64,000 nt of DNA. Source: Blattamonas nauphoetae (lineage: Eukaryota > Preaxostyla > Oxymonadida). The stretch spans positions 1-64,000 of the forward strand of contig JARBJD010000278.1 in NCBI GenBank assembly GCA_033064195.1, written 5' to 3'. Within the stretch, counting starts at the first letter, position 1, and each line of letters opens with the position of its first letter. Shown piece after piece: positions 43,321 through 53,600 of this stretch. A model generated the notes under the pieces. That model was not told where the DNA came from and searched no databases. It saw only the letters and a list, made by a program, of their open reading frames with translations. The translations under genes were made by a program, and so were the position numbers.

Positions 43321-44403
43321 TTAAAGGTTCATCCCGAGAAAATTGTTCCATCTGATCGAGTAGAAGACAATATCACTTCCTGGACGGGTGCTTTTGTCGT
43401 TTCGGAGTTTTACCTCCCTCACATCTTCGATGCCCTCTATTCTCAACATTTGAAGCACTTTCTTCCGCGTCTGTTGCACTTCTCCTCTTTCTGCGTTCCA
43501 TTCACGCTGGGCATTGTTCATTCTAGACAGAAAATCCCAGATTGGGAAATCTTTTTCGAAGAATGTCAGGCAACTTGGAATTGTGAGAAAGACTGGCATA
43601 TGAAGAACGATTTCCGCTGTCGGTTGGTAAGATGGAGATATTCGGAGGAGTTGGGCAAGGATCGTCATGAACTCATTTGGTAGGTCTCCATCGACGATCG
43701 AAAAGCGGTTCGCACACAAATGACAAATATACTTCTCCGAAGGGATTAGAACTTGCTTCAGTACCGTCTTGTGAACAGTCTGTTGTCCGCTCTCATCTTC
43801 AATTCCGAGATGTTCGAGTCCAGTCGGAGTTGTCAGCCAGACAGTTGAGGAGATGATTGACATGAGACAGGTGTGGATACCGACTGCTTCTGCAAAAGAA
43901 AGAGACAGTGGATTGAGAGATGTGATGAGTTGAGGGAGTAGATCAGCTTTGACGAGGGGATAGAAAACTCGGGCTGAACACGAAATGGATAGACTCTCGA
44001 GAATCTTCATTGCAGTTGTTGTGATTGCTTGACTGGGTGAAGAAACGAGCACCACAATGGACTGCACGAAGTCTTTCGAAGATTCATCAGTGGTGTGCCC
44101 AAGGCTGCGGAGAAAAGCATCTGCTGATTCGATATCCTGTGGATCCACAGATTCCAGAAATTGCACTGCTTTCTCTTCCAGAGAGTCATCAAGGACGGGC
44201 TGTATCTTCACTGTAGCAACGAGTGATTGAAAGATTACTGCCTTTTCCTGTTCAGATTCAGGTTCTTCTTCATCCCAATCCAGGAAACGAGAACGATCTA
44301 CAGACGATGAAAAGCAGTGGGAAGAGATGTTATGGCGAGTGGAATCAGTGGAGGTGTAAATTGTCGTGTCAATCACGGTCATTGCTTCGGATGCGGAGTT
44401 CAT
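43321..44403 (-). CDS. Armadillo-like multigene family protein, copy C11 (intact)
   Basis: A 360-aa frame with a true ATG at 44403 in the MNSASEAM context, where most copies have TTG. Landmarks: SRFLDWDEEEPES, FQSLVATVKIQP, LEEKAVQFLESVDPQDIES, YPLVKADLLPQLITSLNPLS, LCANRFSIVDGDLP, IPSCLTFFEKDFPIW. It stops early at GMNL (TAA), a few residues before the usual PEQE end. It is closest to C9. Flanked by F1 downstream and U1 upstream. Function unknown. Confidence 0.76.
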   Translation of the reverse strand: MNSASEAMTVIDTTIYTSTDSTRHNISSHCFSSSVDRSRFLDWDEEEPESEQEKAVIFQSLVATVKIQPVLDDSLEEKAVQFLESVDPQDIESADAFLRSLGHTTDESSKDFVQSIVVLVSSPSQAITTTAMKILESLSISCSARVFYPLVKADLLPQLITSLNPLSLSFAEAVGIHTCLMSIISSTVWLTTPTGLEHLGIEDESGQQTVHKTVLKQVLIPSEKYICHLCANRFSIVDGDLPNEFMTILAQLLRISPSYQPTAEIVLHMPVFLTIPSCLTFFEKDFPIWDFLSRMNNAQREWNAERGEVQQTRKKVLQMLRIEGIEDVREVKLRNDKSTRPGSDIVFYSIRWNNFLGMNL

Positions 44404-45284
44404 TCGCTCGTTATGGGTCAGAAGAAGGAATCAGTGAAACAATGATATTTCGATGAAATAGACGTCCAAAATGGAAGAACAAAACATCAAATCATGATGA
44501 GTGAGAGAATCGATGAGCGAAGATGAAGTTTGGACGGAGAACGAGCAATTGATGAGAACAAGTCGTTTCAAACCACGACAAAAGGTGTGACTGAGTGGTT
44601 CTGGCTTCACTTGTGTGCATGTCGTTGTTTCACTCTGTGGAAGGACACAACAAGAAGACTCTTGTGAGATTGACGAAAATCACTTCTTCGATACACGCGA
44701 TGATGTGTCCATCAACTTCGGTCAACTCGCTCCAAACACAACACCATCACTGACGAAGGACAAGGAGAGGGAGGAAGAGGGGGGTGTTGTGGACGTCCTG
44801 ACAATCGTGTATTGGCAGTATTCTGGCGAAGTCGTTGGGAAATGCGAGTTTTCTCACTTCTCTCAGCCACCCAAAAGCCCTGTTCCATTCCCCGACCACA
44901 TTCCTCCTGTGTTCACGTTTCGTCCGAGCATCCATCATTCCTTCAGCACATCCACAATCCACCACTCGTCCCAAAACGATGAGAGACAACTTGCGATTGC
45001 GAGAAAGAGGGGGAGCGAGTGAATAGATACCATCGGCGGTTGAGCAGAACGGCAGAGAACGACGATCAGAACAGGTATTTCGGTGAATTGATGGACTGGT
45101 CTCATTCGACAGAAGAAAGGCGGGTCAGACAGATGTCGAACACAGCATTCCTACGACACCACAAGGTGATGACACACTCTGTCACAAACTGGAAGGTGAT
45201 CAAAAGGATCAGGGACATTGGGAGATCTGCGTCCATCACGGTAAGAGAGCCAGATGGAAGAAAAGACGCTCTTCTTCGCCTCTA
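44404..45284. repeat. U1 block, copy 4 (shortened), and unassigned spacer
   Basis: 44440-44820 follows U1. 44860-45010 matches 14700-14870. 45010-45284 shows no match I noticed and no gene. Confidence 0.65.
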
Positions 45285-45783
45285 GTCCAGATCCATCCCT
45301 CCACTTCGACGAGCAGGAACGAAACACTAGCAGCACTGATCAAGTGTGAAGACACAACGAAGAATCGTGTTTCAGCACAATCTTCCAAACTCGCTTTCCT
45401 TTTCCATTCTCCAAGAAAGCGGTCAAAGGATGGTGGAAGATGAAGGCGAATTCTCAGCAAATCAGAAGTGGTGGCGAGAATTGCTGTCGCATCTGTCAAG
45501 CGATCGGTTGGTCCGAAGCGGGTGTCAGGGAGATGGAGTGAGTGGAGTCAATTCATTGCTTTCGAATGTCTTCAAAATGCTTGTTTTGTGAGGATTGCAC
45601 GAGATTTCTCGGTTTGGGTTGTGTTTTAGGTGCACGATGGTTGAATTGATCCAATTTTTGGATCCATTTGTGCAGGACAACCATGAGGTGATGCCAGAGC
45701 CGACAAAGAGCACAGACAAACAGTGTTTGTTGTCCAAAGGAAGCCACAATCAGTCCGACAAGAGATCTGTTTCTTGTCTGTTG
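45285..45783. repeat. F2 block and short F1-like flank of C12
   Basis: F2 text CAGAAGTGGTGGCGAGAATT and AGCGGGTGTCAGGGAGATGG as at 16548-16620. From 45660 the F1-like text GAGGTGATGCCAGAGCCGAC leads into C12. Confidence 0.7.
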
Positions 45784-46806
45784 TTATTTCTGTTTCGGAA
45801 TGTTCATGCCCTGCAAGTTGTTCCATCCAATCGAGTTTGCAACAATGGTCATTCCTCCAGCCCACTCAGTTTTGTCGTTTCGCAGCCTTTCCTCTATCAC
45901 ATCGTCGATGCCCTCCATTCTCAACATTCGATGGAGGGTCCTCCCCATTTTTTGCACGATTCCCATTTTTTCGTTCCATTCACGCTGGGCATCGATCATT
46001 GCATTCAGAAACCAATAGATAGAGTTCTCATTTTCGAAGAATGTGAGACAACTTGGTATCGTGGGAATGACTGGCATATGAAGAATGAAATCCATTGTCC
46101 GTTCATAATAAGGAGATATCTGGAGGAGCTGTGCGAGGAGATCCAGAAAACTCTCGGATTGGTCTCCGTCGACGATCGAAAAGCGGTTCAGGCACAAATG
46201 TCCAATATATTTTTCCGAAGGAACGAGAACTTGCTGGAAAACCGTCTCACGAACAAGTCGATGATCAGTGTCATCTTTAATTCCGACTTAGTCGAGTCCA
46301 GCCGTAGTTGCGAGCCAGACAGACTCGTGGATGGTTGTCATGAGGTAGATGTGGATATCGACTGCATCTACAAATGAAAGAGACTGTGGATTGAGAGTGT
46401 TGATGACTTGAGGGATCAGATCAGCTTTGATGAGGGCAAGTCGGTGATGATGCGAACACCATTCGATCACATTTCTGACCATCGCCATTGCTGCAGTGGT
46501 AATGTTCTGACTGACACATGAAATCAGCACCATAATGGACTGTACGAATTCTGGCGAAGAATTATCAGAATTCGATGCAAAGCTGCTGAGAAAAGCATCT
46601 GCTGATTCTATCTCCTGTGGATCCACACATTTGAGAAATTTCACCGCTTTCACTTCCAAAGAGTCATCAAGAGCTGGTTGGGACTTTACGGTGGCAACGA
46701 GAGATCGAAAGACAACGGAAGCTTCGTCTTCAGATTGCGGTTCTTCGTCGCTCCAATTAAGGAACCGTGAGCAATCCAGTGAATATGGAAATTGAGAGGA
46801 GAACAA
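45784..46806 (-). pseudogene. Family copy C12 (N-terminus lost, one in-frame stop)
   Basis: The frame starts without an ATG at SDLFSSQFPYSLDCSRFLNW, matching the N-terminus of C8. It runs through FRSLVATVKSQPALDDSL, LALIKADLIPQVINTLNPQS and SVWLATTAGLD to a TAA at 46288-46290, then on in the same frame through VRETVFQQVLVPSEKYIGHL and LCLNRFSIVDGDQS to the stop after GMNIPKQK. Its upstream edge at 46807 is fused directly to the middle of C13. Confidence 0.7.
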
Positions 46807-46807
46807 A

Positions 46808-48141
46808 TCAGAGGGTGTTGAAGAGTTGAGGGATCAGATCAGCTTTGACAAGGGCAAGATGGACTTCCCGTGATAACCAATTGATCAGAGAATTGAGCAT
46901 CTTCATTGCTGCGGTGGTGATTGCTTTACTGGGTGAGGAAAGGAGTACCGCAATGGACTGTACGAAAACTGTCGAAGATTCATCAATGGTCGATGCAAAA
47001 CCGGTGATAAAAGCCTTGCATAATTGGGTGATTCTAAATGAAAAGTTACAAAAGACTATGGTGCGTCTCAAAAAAAAATTTTTTGTAGAATTAGCTGTCA
47101 GAGGTTTTCAGGACAGAAAAGTGCTAAATTTTGGAGATTTTGTTTTGATCGCGTTCGAGAGAGCCCTATTCTGATTGGGGCTTTTTTTCACATTTATTTC
47201 CCCGAAACGTGCCAGAAAATCAACCGATGGTGTAAAACGATATAAAAGAACGGAAATGTGAGAAAAAAGCGAATCAAAAGCACGAATCATTCAAAAAGTC
47301 TTGAAAAACATGGATTGACTTCCTCGCGTCAGAGAGGCAATATCTTCATAAAGGAATCCGAAAACGTTCATATGGTATTTTTGAGGCGAATTTGTGAATG
47401 GATATCATTTTTGAGGGTTACAATAGAAGAGGGAGGAAGATCGGAATTCACAAGTCAACTGTTTGAGGGGAAGAACGGGATCACCAGATCTGAATGAGAA
47501 AGTTGAAGGAAAAGAGTTGGAAAACCTCAAAATTGCAATCAATCAATGAGATGTCAAGTTTCGTTGTTGGATCGAAGATGATGGAAACAAAGACTTGGAA
47601 AGCGAAGATGAGAATATATATCCTGTTCAAGCGATGGTTTTCCGCTTCAAAGTTTGTGTTAAAACGAGATACTTGAACATGTTTGGAGGTATAGACAAGT
47701 CTGGGTGAAAAATGTCGACTGAATGCAGAACTCAGATACAAAAGAATGTATGAAGAGTCAGAAGGACAAAAAACACCTTCATCATGTCGAGGGGAGGAGA
47801 ATATGAGCGCTCTGAAAATTGCAGAGAGTTTCTGCACGTCTGGCAGAAGAAAATACGCGGGTAACAATTCATTTAGAATCACCCAATTTGTTATCTGAAT
47901 AAACCACAGCTCCGAGAAATTCCACTGCTTTCAATTTCAGAGAGTCATCAAGTGAAGGTTGCAACTTCACAGTGGCAACAAGAGATCGAAAAATTACCAT
48001 CTTTTCATCTTCCGACAAAAATTTGGTCTTATCCCAATTCAGGAGAGCTGAACAGTCTGGAGAACATGAAAAGTAGTGTGAAGAGATACCAGGGCAAGCG
48101 AAATCAGTGGAGGTGTTAATCGTCGTGTCAAATGTAATCAT
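46808..48141 (-). pseudogene. Family copy C13 (split by a transposon and truncated)
   Basis: N-terminal part 47889-48141 from the ATG at 48141 (MITFDTTINTSTDFACPGIS to VVYSDNK). After the 859-bp insertion it resumes at 47025 (LCKAFITGFASTIDESST to LALVKADLIPQLFNTL) and ends abruptly at 46808, where C12 begins in another frame. The C-terminal half is missing, consistent with a deletion between two tandem family copies. Confidence 0.75.
47026..47884. mobile_element. DNA transposon remnant/MITE, 4-bp TSD (AATT)
   Basis: 859 bp with ends GGGTGATTCTAAATGAA in inverted orientation (47026-47042 and 47868-47884), flanked by AATT (47022-47025 and 47885-47888). Removing it restores the family frame YSDNKLCKAF. 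Interior frames are short. A 4-bp TSD fits groups such as Sola1, Chapaev or Ginger, but no transposase is present to decide. Confidence 0.8.
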
Positions 48142-48199
48142 TCCTTTGGACACGGAGATCAATCGCTCGTTATGGGTCAGAAGCAAGATCTGGTGAAAT

Positions 48200-48609
48200 A
48201 CTGAGAGTGAAATGAAATAATCGTCCAAAATGAAGAACAATAAATCACATCATGATAACTGAGAATATCGATGAATCAGGATGAAGTTTGGATGGCAAAC
48301 GAGTAATTAATGAGAACATGGTGTTTGAAAGGACAATAAAAAGGTGTGACAGAGTGGTTCTGGCATCGTTTCTGTGTATGTCATTGTTTCGCGCTGTGGA
48401 TGGACACAACAAGAAGACTCCTGTCAGACTGACGAAGACTCACTTCTTCGATGCACACGATGATGTGTCCATCAACTTCGGTTAACTCGTTTCATACACA
48501 ACGCCATCACTGACGAAAGACGAGGAGAGGGAGGAAGAGAGGCGAGTTGAGGACGTCCTGATGAACATGTTGTGGCAGGAGGTGTGGTTGAGAACCATTC
48601 GAGATCTGA
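48200..48609. repeat. U1 block, copy 5 (shortened)
   Basis: U1 text CACAACAAGAAGACTCCTGT and AACGCCATCACTGACGAAAG. It ends near 48560, the last block of this kind on the right side of the compartment. Confidence 0.7.
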
Positions 48610-48960
48610 AATCCCAGCATCTTTATCGTTCCTTTGATAATGAGAGGTTTGGATTATGAAATGAGTACATTGATCGATTTCACGAAATCGATCAAGGAGT
48701 CATTTGGTGATAGCCGCGTGTGGACACCAGTGAAGTCTTCTAATGTAATTGATCTGAGCGTCCTGACCGGATCAAGAAATGAGACTGCTTTCTCCTCCAA
48801 ACGATCATTTAATGGAGAGCCATCCTTGAGAAGGTTCAACAGTGATTGATAGATCACGAATATGTCCAAAGTTGACTTGATTGATTGCTACCCCAATTAA
48901 TGAACACTGAATTGTCGACCAATAATGACCGGTGAAGAAAGGACATACCATCATGGGGAT
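48610..48960 (-). pseudogene. Divergent family relic C14
   Basis: The minus strand reads SVFINWGSN, FVIYQSLLNLLKDGSPLNDR, LEEKAVSFLDPVRTL and DSLIDFVKSINVLIS, aligning with the family N-terminal half but far more diverged than the left-hand copies. It is closest in style to C16 (LEIYHSLVQVVKENK, VDKAVLFLRQ). Truncated and out of frame at both ends. Confidence 0.55.
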
Positions 48961-49175
48961 GTTCTCATAACTCGTCAGATAGAGACACAAAACCACTTAT
49001 TATCTGGACCAGAGCTCTGAGAAATACATTATGGGTTCAGAAAAATCCGATTTGAATTTGAGATCATTAACCGCAGGAAGAGAGAATGAAATGTGAAGAG
49101 TGCAAGAACTCACATCTCGATTGATCCATTAAAAAACACAAAAAAAATCGAGACCAGAAACATGATCTCAGTCTC
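48961..49175. other. Spacer between the family relic and the TRAF-type gene
   Basis: AT-rich, no repeats shared with the left part and no gene seen. It probably contains the 3' end of the TRAF-type transcript. Confidence 0.4.
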
Positions 49176-50918
49176 TCATGGTTTCATCGACCTTCGAAGA
49201 TCGTGAAAACCCGAAATGTTTGCCAAATGCCCATCTGTCGTGCTGATGTTCTTTTCAGGTTCACGGCACGTTGGTAGTCGGTCTTTGAGCTCCAATTTGG
49301 GTGGTGGTTGGAAAACAATGGGAACTGTCGGAGGCCTGTCCAACGGGACTGGGGGAGGGGGATAGTGCGCAGGGAGCTGTTGTGGCTGAACGTATGGATA
49401 CATTTGTGGTGGGAAAACTCCACTGTGGTTGGGATCATTCTGGTCGGGATAAGGGAGAGGGGCCGGCATCAAATGACCTGTTTGTCGAGGAGGAAGCGGA
49501 GGTTTTTCCGTTGGTGGCGAAAGCGATTGAACTACAAGGTTGTGTGGAGGAGGAGAGACGCGGCTGATCTGGGGCTGGTTTGTGAGTCTTGTTGGTGTCA
49601 GAGACGGAATATCAAAATGACGTGTTGGAGATATATTCAGAGAATTCATGTGTCTGACCTCCGATGGTTGGGAAGGTGTCGAGACAGGTAGTTGCGATGG
49701 AATGTGGTTGAGGAGTGGTTGTTCGTGATTGTGAATGGGGGCAGGTGGAGATAGGACTGGAGAAGGAGAGAGTGAAGTGTGTTTGGGTGATGAATATTGA
49801 GCAATTAATTCTGGGGGAATGAGTGATATGTTCGCCCCTGTAACTCTTGTGCTTCCTTGATGCTGAGTGTCATCGATCCCTGAGAGACGATTGACTGGTG
49901 GAGAGATTGTTGGAAGTGGCACGGACGACGATGGAACAGGCGACGAGTTGAGATTTGGAGAATTGGCAGGACGGGAACGACGTTCCCCAAACTTGCGATT
50001 GCGTGGAGGTTCTGAGACAGTATGCTGATGAGACACTGGTAACGAAATCGGAAGAGCTTGCTGTTGCGGTTTGGTCCTTCTTTCCTCTTCTCTCTTCTGT
50101 TTCAGTGCTTCAAAATGACCTGGAAATGGGAGAGATGGTTTCAACTCAAAATGGAGATAACATACGACATATGATCTCCGCTGTTGTTTTGAACTGTTCG
50201 TCCAAGTGTTGGGTGGGATCTGGTCGGATTGGAGCCATTCGTTCACGTTGTCTCGGATGGTGATCTTCCCCTCTTTCTGGAGAGATCCTCGAAATGAATT
50301 GAGGACGTGGTTGAGGCGGAGGAGGGGTATGCGATGATGGGAGCGGTGAAGAGGATGTTATAGCATGCGTGCGACAGTTGGATTCGTGATGAGCATTTAG
50401 ATCTGGAATGTGGGATGGAGAAGAAGAGTCAGATAAGGTAAAATGAAGAGGATGACAAAGAGAAGGAAGAGAGCGAGAAAAATGGAAAATATAAGAACTC
50501 ATGGTTGTCTATAAAGTGAGAGCGATGTGGTGCTTTCGGTGTTCGGTTATGAAACATACCTTTAATCAACACCCGTGCACCGCACTCCTCACAATCATCT
50601 GTTCGATTCCCACACTTTTCCACGTGATCTGAGTCAAGTAACAGGCATCAGAACCACAACAAGAACAAACCCGGTTCAGAAGGAGAATACATGTTTGTGA
50701 TCATCTTTTAAGTGGTTTTCCAGATCCTGCAATGATGAGAGGTGGTGAGAAAGCTAGTGACAAACATTCTTCAGGACAGGTTCGTTGCATTTTGGACAGA
50801 GAGTGTTATTGCGTTCACAGAATCGAACATGGTTTGTGAAATTGTGACTGATCTTCCGTTTGCAGTTGGGACATTCTGGTTCCATTTCAGTGGCAGGAAC
50901 AGCCGATAGATGTGTCAT
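49176..50918 (-). CDS. TRAF-type zinc-finger protein with proline-rich tail
   Basis: Five exons are inferred: 50918-50766, 50726-50691, 50628-50560, 50402-50166 and 50119-49176. Joined they give about 479 aa with one base unaccounted for at the exon 2/3 junction. The N-terminus has paired Cys/His motifs of the TRAF/XAF1 type: CPNCKRKISHNFTNHVRFC, CPKCNEPVLKN DLENHLKDDH, then CGNRTDDCEECGARVLIKD and LNAHHESNC. A basic/Gln-rich helix follows (FEALKQKREEERRTKPQQQA), then about 250 residues rich in Pro and Ser (SVPLPTISPPVNRL, PPPPVPLDRPPTVP). Introns begin GTATGT or GTTTGT and end CAG. The likely role is zinc-dependent protein binding with SH3/WW-type ligand sites in the tail; the pathway is unknown. 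Confidence 0.72.
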
Positions 50919-51098
50919 CTGAATGAAAGAATATTTTGTGATGGGGTGAGTGATGATTCTAATTCCAAAGTTAATTGCATCCAAATACTAGTATCAGTTT
51001 TGGTTGGAGAATATAAACATTTTTGTTGCTCCTGAATCACATTCATTTCGTTTCAGTCCAAGTAATGGGTGTAGCCCATATTCTGTGTTATCTTTAAA

Positions 51099-51914
51099 AT
51101 GATCGCTTTTCTCTCACTCATCGCTCTATCTGAATCAGTTAAAATCTTCATTGACCCAGGTCATGGAGGAAGCGACCCTGGTGCCTGCGCTAACGGAATG
51201 CGTGAAGCTGATCTCGTCCTCACCATCTCCAAGAAAATCCGCACCATGCTCAACGAGTACCAAAACGTTGAAATTAAATTCTCACGCGAAGGCGACACAT
51301 CTGTCGGTCTCTCCCAACGTGCTCAAATGGCTAATGCCTGGGGCGCAAACTGTTTCTGCTCCGTCCACATCAACGCTGGTGGAGGAACTGGATTTGAGAG
51401 TTACATCTACACTGCCCGCTACGCCGGAGATGTGACCTATCAAAACAACATGCATCCTGCCATTATGGCCGCAATCGGAGGACCTGACAGAGGCAGGAAA
51501 GCTGCAAACTTCGCTGTTGTCCGTGAAACCACTATGTCTGCTATCCTGACCGAAAATCTCTTCATTGATCATGGTAATGATGCTGCCAGACTGCGTACCG
51601 ATTCTTTCCTGACTGCCTGTGCCCGTGGACACACAAACGGATTTGTCAAGCATTACGGACTGAAGAAGAAGGATGGCCCCACTCCACCCACACCAGGCCA
51701 GCTCTACCGTGTTCAAAGCGGAGCATTCTCGGTCAAGGCCAACGCTGAGAACTTGAAGAACAGAATCAAGGCCTCTGGAATCGACGCGTTTGTTGTCTTC
51801 CACAACAACCTTTACAAGGTCCAATGTGGAGCCTTTGCCAACAAGAACAATGCACAGAGTCTTCTCAATCAATTGAAATCGAAGGGATTCGAGGGAACCC
51901 TCGTTTACTATTAA
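51099..51914 (+). CDS. N-acetylmuramoyl-L-alanine amidase with C-terminal SPOR repeats
   Basis: A 271-aa intronless gene. Residues 1-13 (MIAFLSLIALSES) look like a short signal sequence. Residues 15-195 are an Amidase_3 domain, which cuts the amide bond between MurNAc and the peptide of peptidoglycan. Zinc ligands are His22 (IDPGHGG), Glu36 (GMREADL) and His90 (SVHINAG), with the catalytic Glu152 in ILTENLF, all in place. A PTPPTPG linker leads to two SPOR-like motifs (YRVQSGAFSVKANAENL and YKVQCGAFANKNNAQSL), which in bacteria bind denuded glycan. Eukaryotes lack this substrate. The gene is therefore best seen as acquired from bacteria and used against bacterial walls, in phagosomes or secreted. 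The neighbouring genes have introns and this one does not, which supports transfer. The stop is TAA. Confidence 0.93.
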   Translation: MIAFLSLIALSESVKIFIDPGHGGSDPGACANGMREADLVLTISKKIRTMLNEYQNVEIKFSREGDTSVGLSQRAQMANAWGANCFCSVHINAGGGTGFESYIYTARYAGDVTYQNNMHPAIMAAIGGPDRGRKAANFAVVRETTMSAILTENLFIDHGNDAARLRTDSFLTACARGHTNGFVKHYGLKKKDGPTPPTPGQLYRVQSGAFSVKANAENLKNRIKASGIDAFVVFHNNLYKVQCGAFANKNNAQSLLNQLKSKGFEGTLVYY

Positions 51915-52215
51915 ACACTACACCCCAGATTCCATCTATTTTGAGGCATCCTCTCACTATTGCATTCACCCACCTTTCGAGTTTAAAAATATCTTTTTCG
52001 GAACCTTTTTTTGGGGAGTGAATTTACCGTGCAAGTCTACATTAAACATCACTAACATTCGACTTGGGATCGGAGTATTGTCTGAATGACATACGTTCAC
52101 AATTGCGTTCTCCACTTCTCTCTCCATGTACACATTGGATCTCACGCCGTATTGTGGATAACGATGCCTACGAACGAGAAAAACGACGGAATGAAATGAA
52201 ATTGAAAGTGTCTTT
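51915..52215. other. Intergenic region between convergent genes
   Basis: A 300-bp gap between the amidase (plus) and the myristoylated protein gene (minus) that must hold both 3' ends. No repeat or further gene seen. Confidence 0.45.
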
Positions 52216-52877
52216 TTATTCTGCAGGGGTCTCTTCGGCGGGAGTCTCTTCAGCAGGAGTTTCCTCAGCTTCGGTGGTCTCTGCGGGAGCCTCTTCGGCT
52301 GGTGTCTCTCCCTCCTTCTTCTCTTCCTTGTCTTTCTTTTCTGCCTTTTCTTTCTTCTCTTTCTCCTTTTGTTCGGCTTTATATTTCTTGCAGTCGGCGA
52401 TATGAGCTGCATATTGGCGAGGGTGAATATCGTCTCCGCAGACACACTTGACAACGAAGAGTTTTAGCTTTGAAATGGCTTCATTGTTGTACTTGTCGAA
52501 GTCCTCGTCGCTTCTATAGAAACAAATTCCCACAATAGAGGAAAACAAATTCAATGGAGAAGAGGCGATTATTATGTGAAAGGAACGATGGGCAGACGAT
52601 TCAGCGGTTGGGACATTACAATCTGGAGGAGTCGGAACAACGGGTTTCTTTTCCTCAGGAACGTCAGAAACTTTGGCAAGCATATCATCCTTGCATGAGC
52701 CTGAAAATTTTGAGAAATACACGAGATGTTGATGAGTGGAAAGAGATATGACAGACCATCAACGTGTGGTTGATATTCGTCGACAGCAAAGTTCTGTCCA
52801 CAGTAGAAGCAAACAATACGCTTGGATCCAGTGGCGGGAAGAAGATTTTCAACTGCGCTTGATGATGTGCAACCCAT
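52216..52877 (-). CDS. Predicted N-myristoylated zinc-binding protein, three exons
   Basis: Exons 52877-52757, 52700-52598 and 52513-52216 join to exactly 522 nt, a 173-aa protein. It starts MGCTSSSAVENL, a classic N-myristoylation signal (Gly2) with a palmitoylatable Cys3, so membrane-anchored. Two small Cys/His zinc knuckles follow, CFYCGQNFAVDEYQPHVDG and VKCVCGDDIHPRQYAAHIADC-type (the last Cys ends the motif). Then come a Lys/Glu-rich helix (EKEKKEKAEKKDKEEKKEG) and four or more copies of EETPAE at the C-terminus. Introns of 56 and 84 bp begin GTCTGT and GTCTGC and end CAG and TAG. The function is probably a lipid-anchored adaptor at the cell or flagellar membrane; this is an inference. 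Confidence 0.75.
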
Positions 52878-53014
52878 GTCGAATCTGTGTGATCGATAAT
52901 ACAACGGACCCCATTCTTTGGGTACTCCGAATTATTGAGGAAAAATACAGTCCAAATATCGACACTTAAAATCTTTGAAAATGACAGAAATAACAATCTT
53001 AAAGTGACTGAGAA

Positions 53015-53600
53015 ATGAAGGAGACCAGAAGGATCATCGTATTCACTTCCATCAACCCGGGATCAATTCTCATGGCTGGATCAACTCTGTCGATGAATCG
53101 TAATAATATGAACTACGATGGACCATTTATCGACAATTTCCGCGTTTCCCGTGATGGAAACGGCCTTCAAATATATTGGTTCGCTGTCTTGTTCACGATT
53201 TCATCGAATTTCTCTCCGCCAACTCAGGGGCATCTCAGGATATGGTGGAGGGTTCCCACCAACTAATCTCAAGAAAAACAGTCGTTTGCAGGCTGAACTC
53301 GACCGATTTGGATGTTCAGATCTTTCCAGGGAGATAGATTCTGTGTGCCACTCCTCACATTCACACTTTTCTGAAGGTTTCAACGAGCAAACGCTTCTTC
53401 CTCCTTGTCCTTATAAGTATTCTCGCCCCACTCAGTATAGCTGCCCTGTGCGTGTTTATTATCATCAGCTTGCACAGGTGGAACAGCCGCGGAGTCATCT
53501 TCCAGTTTTGGTTCACGACCTTTGCCTTCATCTGCTTTCTCGCTTTGGTATTTGTGTTGGGTTTGCTTTTATAATTTCATTCACTTTTCTTTCTTCGTAA
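53015..53600 (+). CDS. Hypothetical two-exon protein with C-terminal membrane segment
   Basis: Exon 53015-53178 (MKETRRIIVFTSINPGSILM onward) joins exon 53228-53600 through a 49-bp intron (GTTCGC to CTCAG), giving an in-frame 178-aa product. The junction reads GLQIYW then GISGYGGGFPPTNLK. The middle is polar with several Cys, and the end is hydrophobic (ICVGFAFIISFTFLSS), possibly a tail anchor. I do not recognise the family. The donor is not the GTATGT form, so the intron is less certain, but total length divides by three and no stop is crossed. Confidence 0.5.

Noticed and set aside
9606-46290. Reassignment of TAA/TAG to glutamine, as known in the oxymonad Streblomastix
   Set aside because: In-frame stops within family genes fall at Lys (9606), Gln-like (46288), Leu/Phe (37037) and Trp (62582) positions, not consistently at Gln. 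Amidase and other genes end well at TAA. The TAG at 24872 remains open. The pattern fits pseudogenes better.
51282-51872. A 196-codon minus frame under the amidase
   Set aside because: It is a shadow of the amidase gene, whose catalytic residues and domain order are unambiguous.
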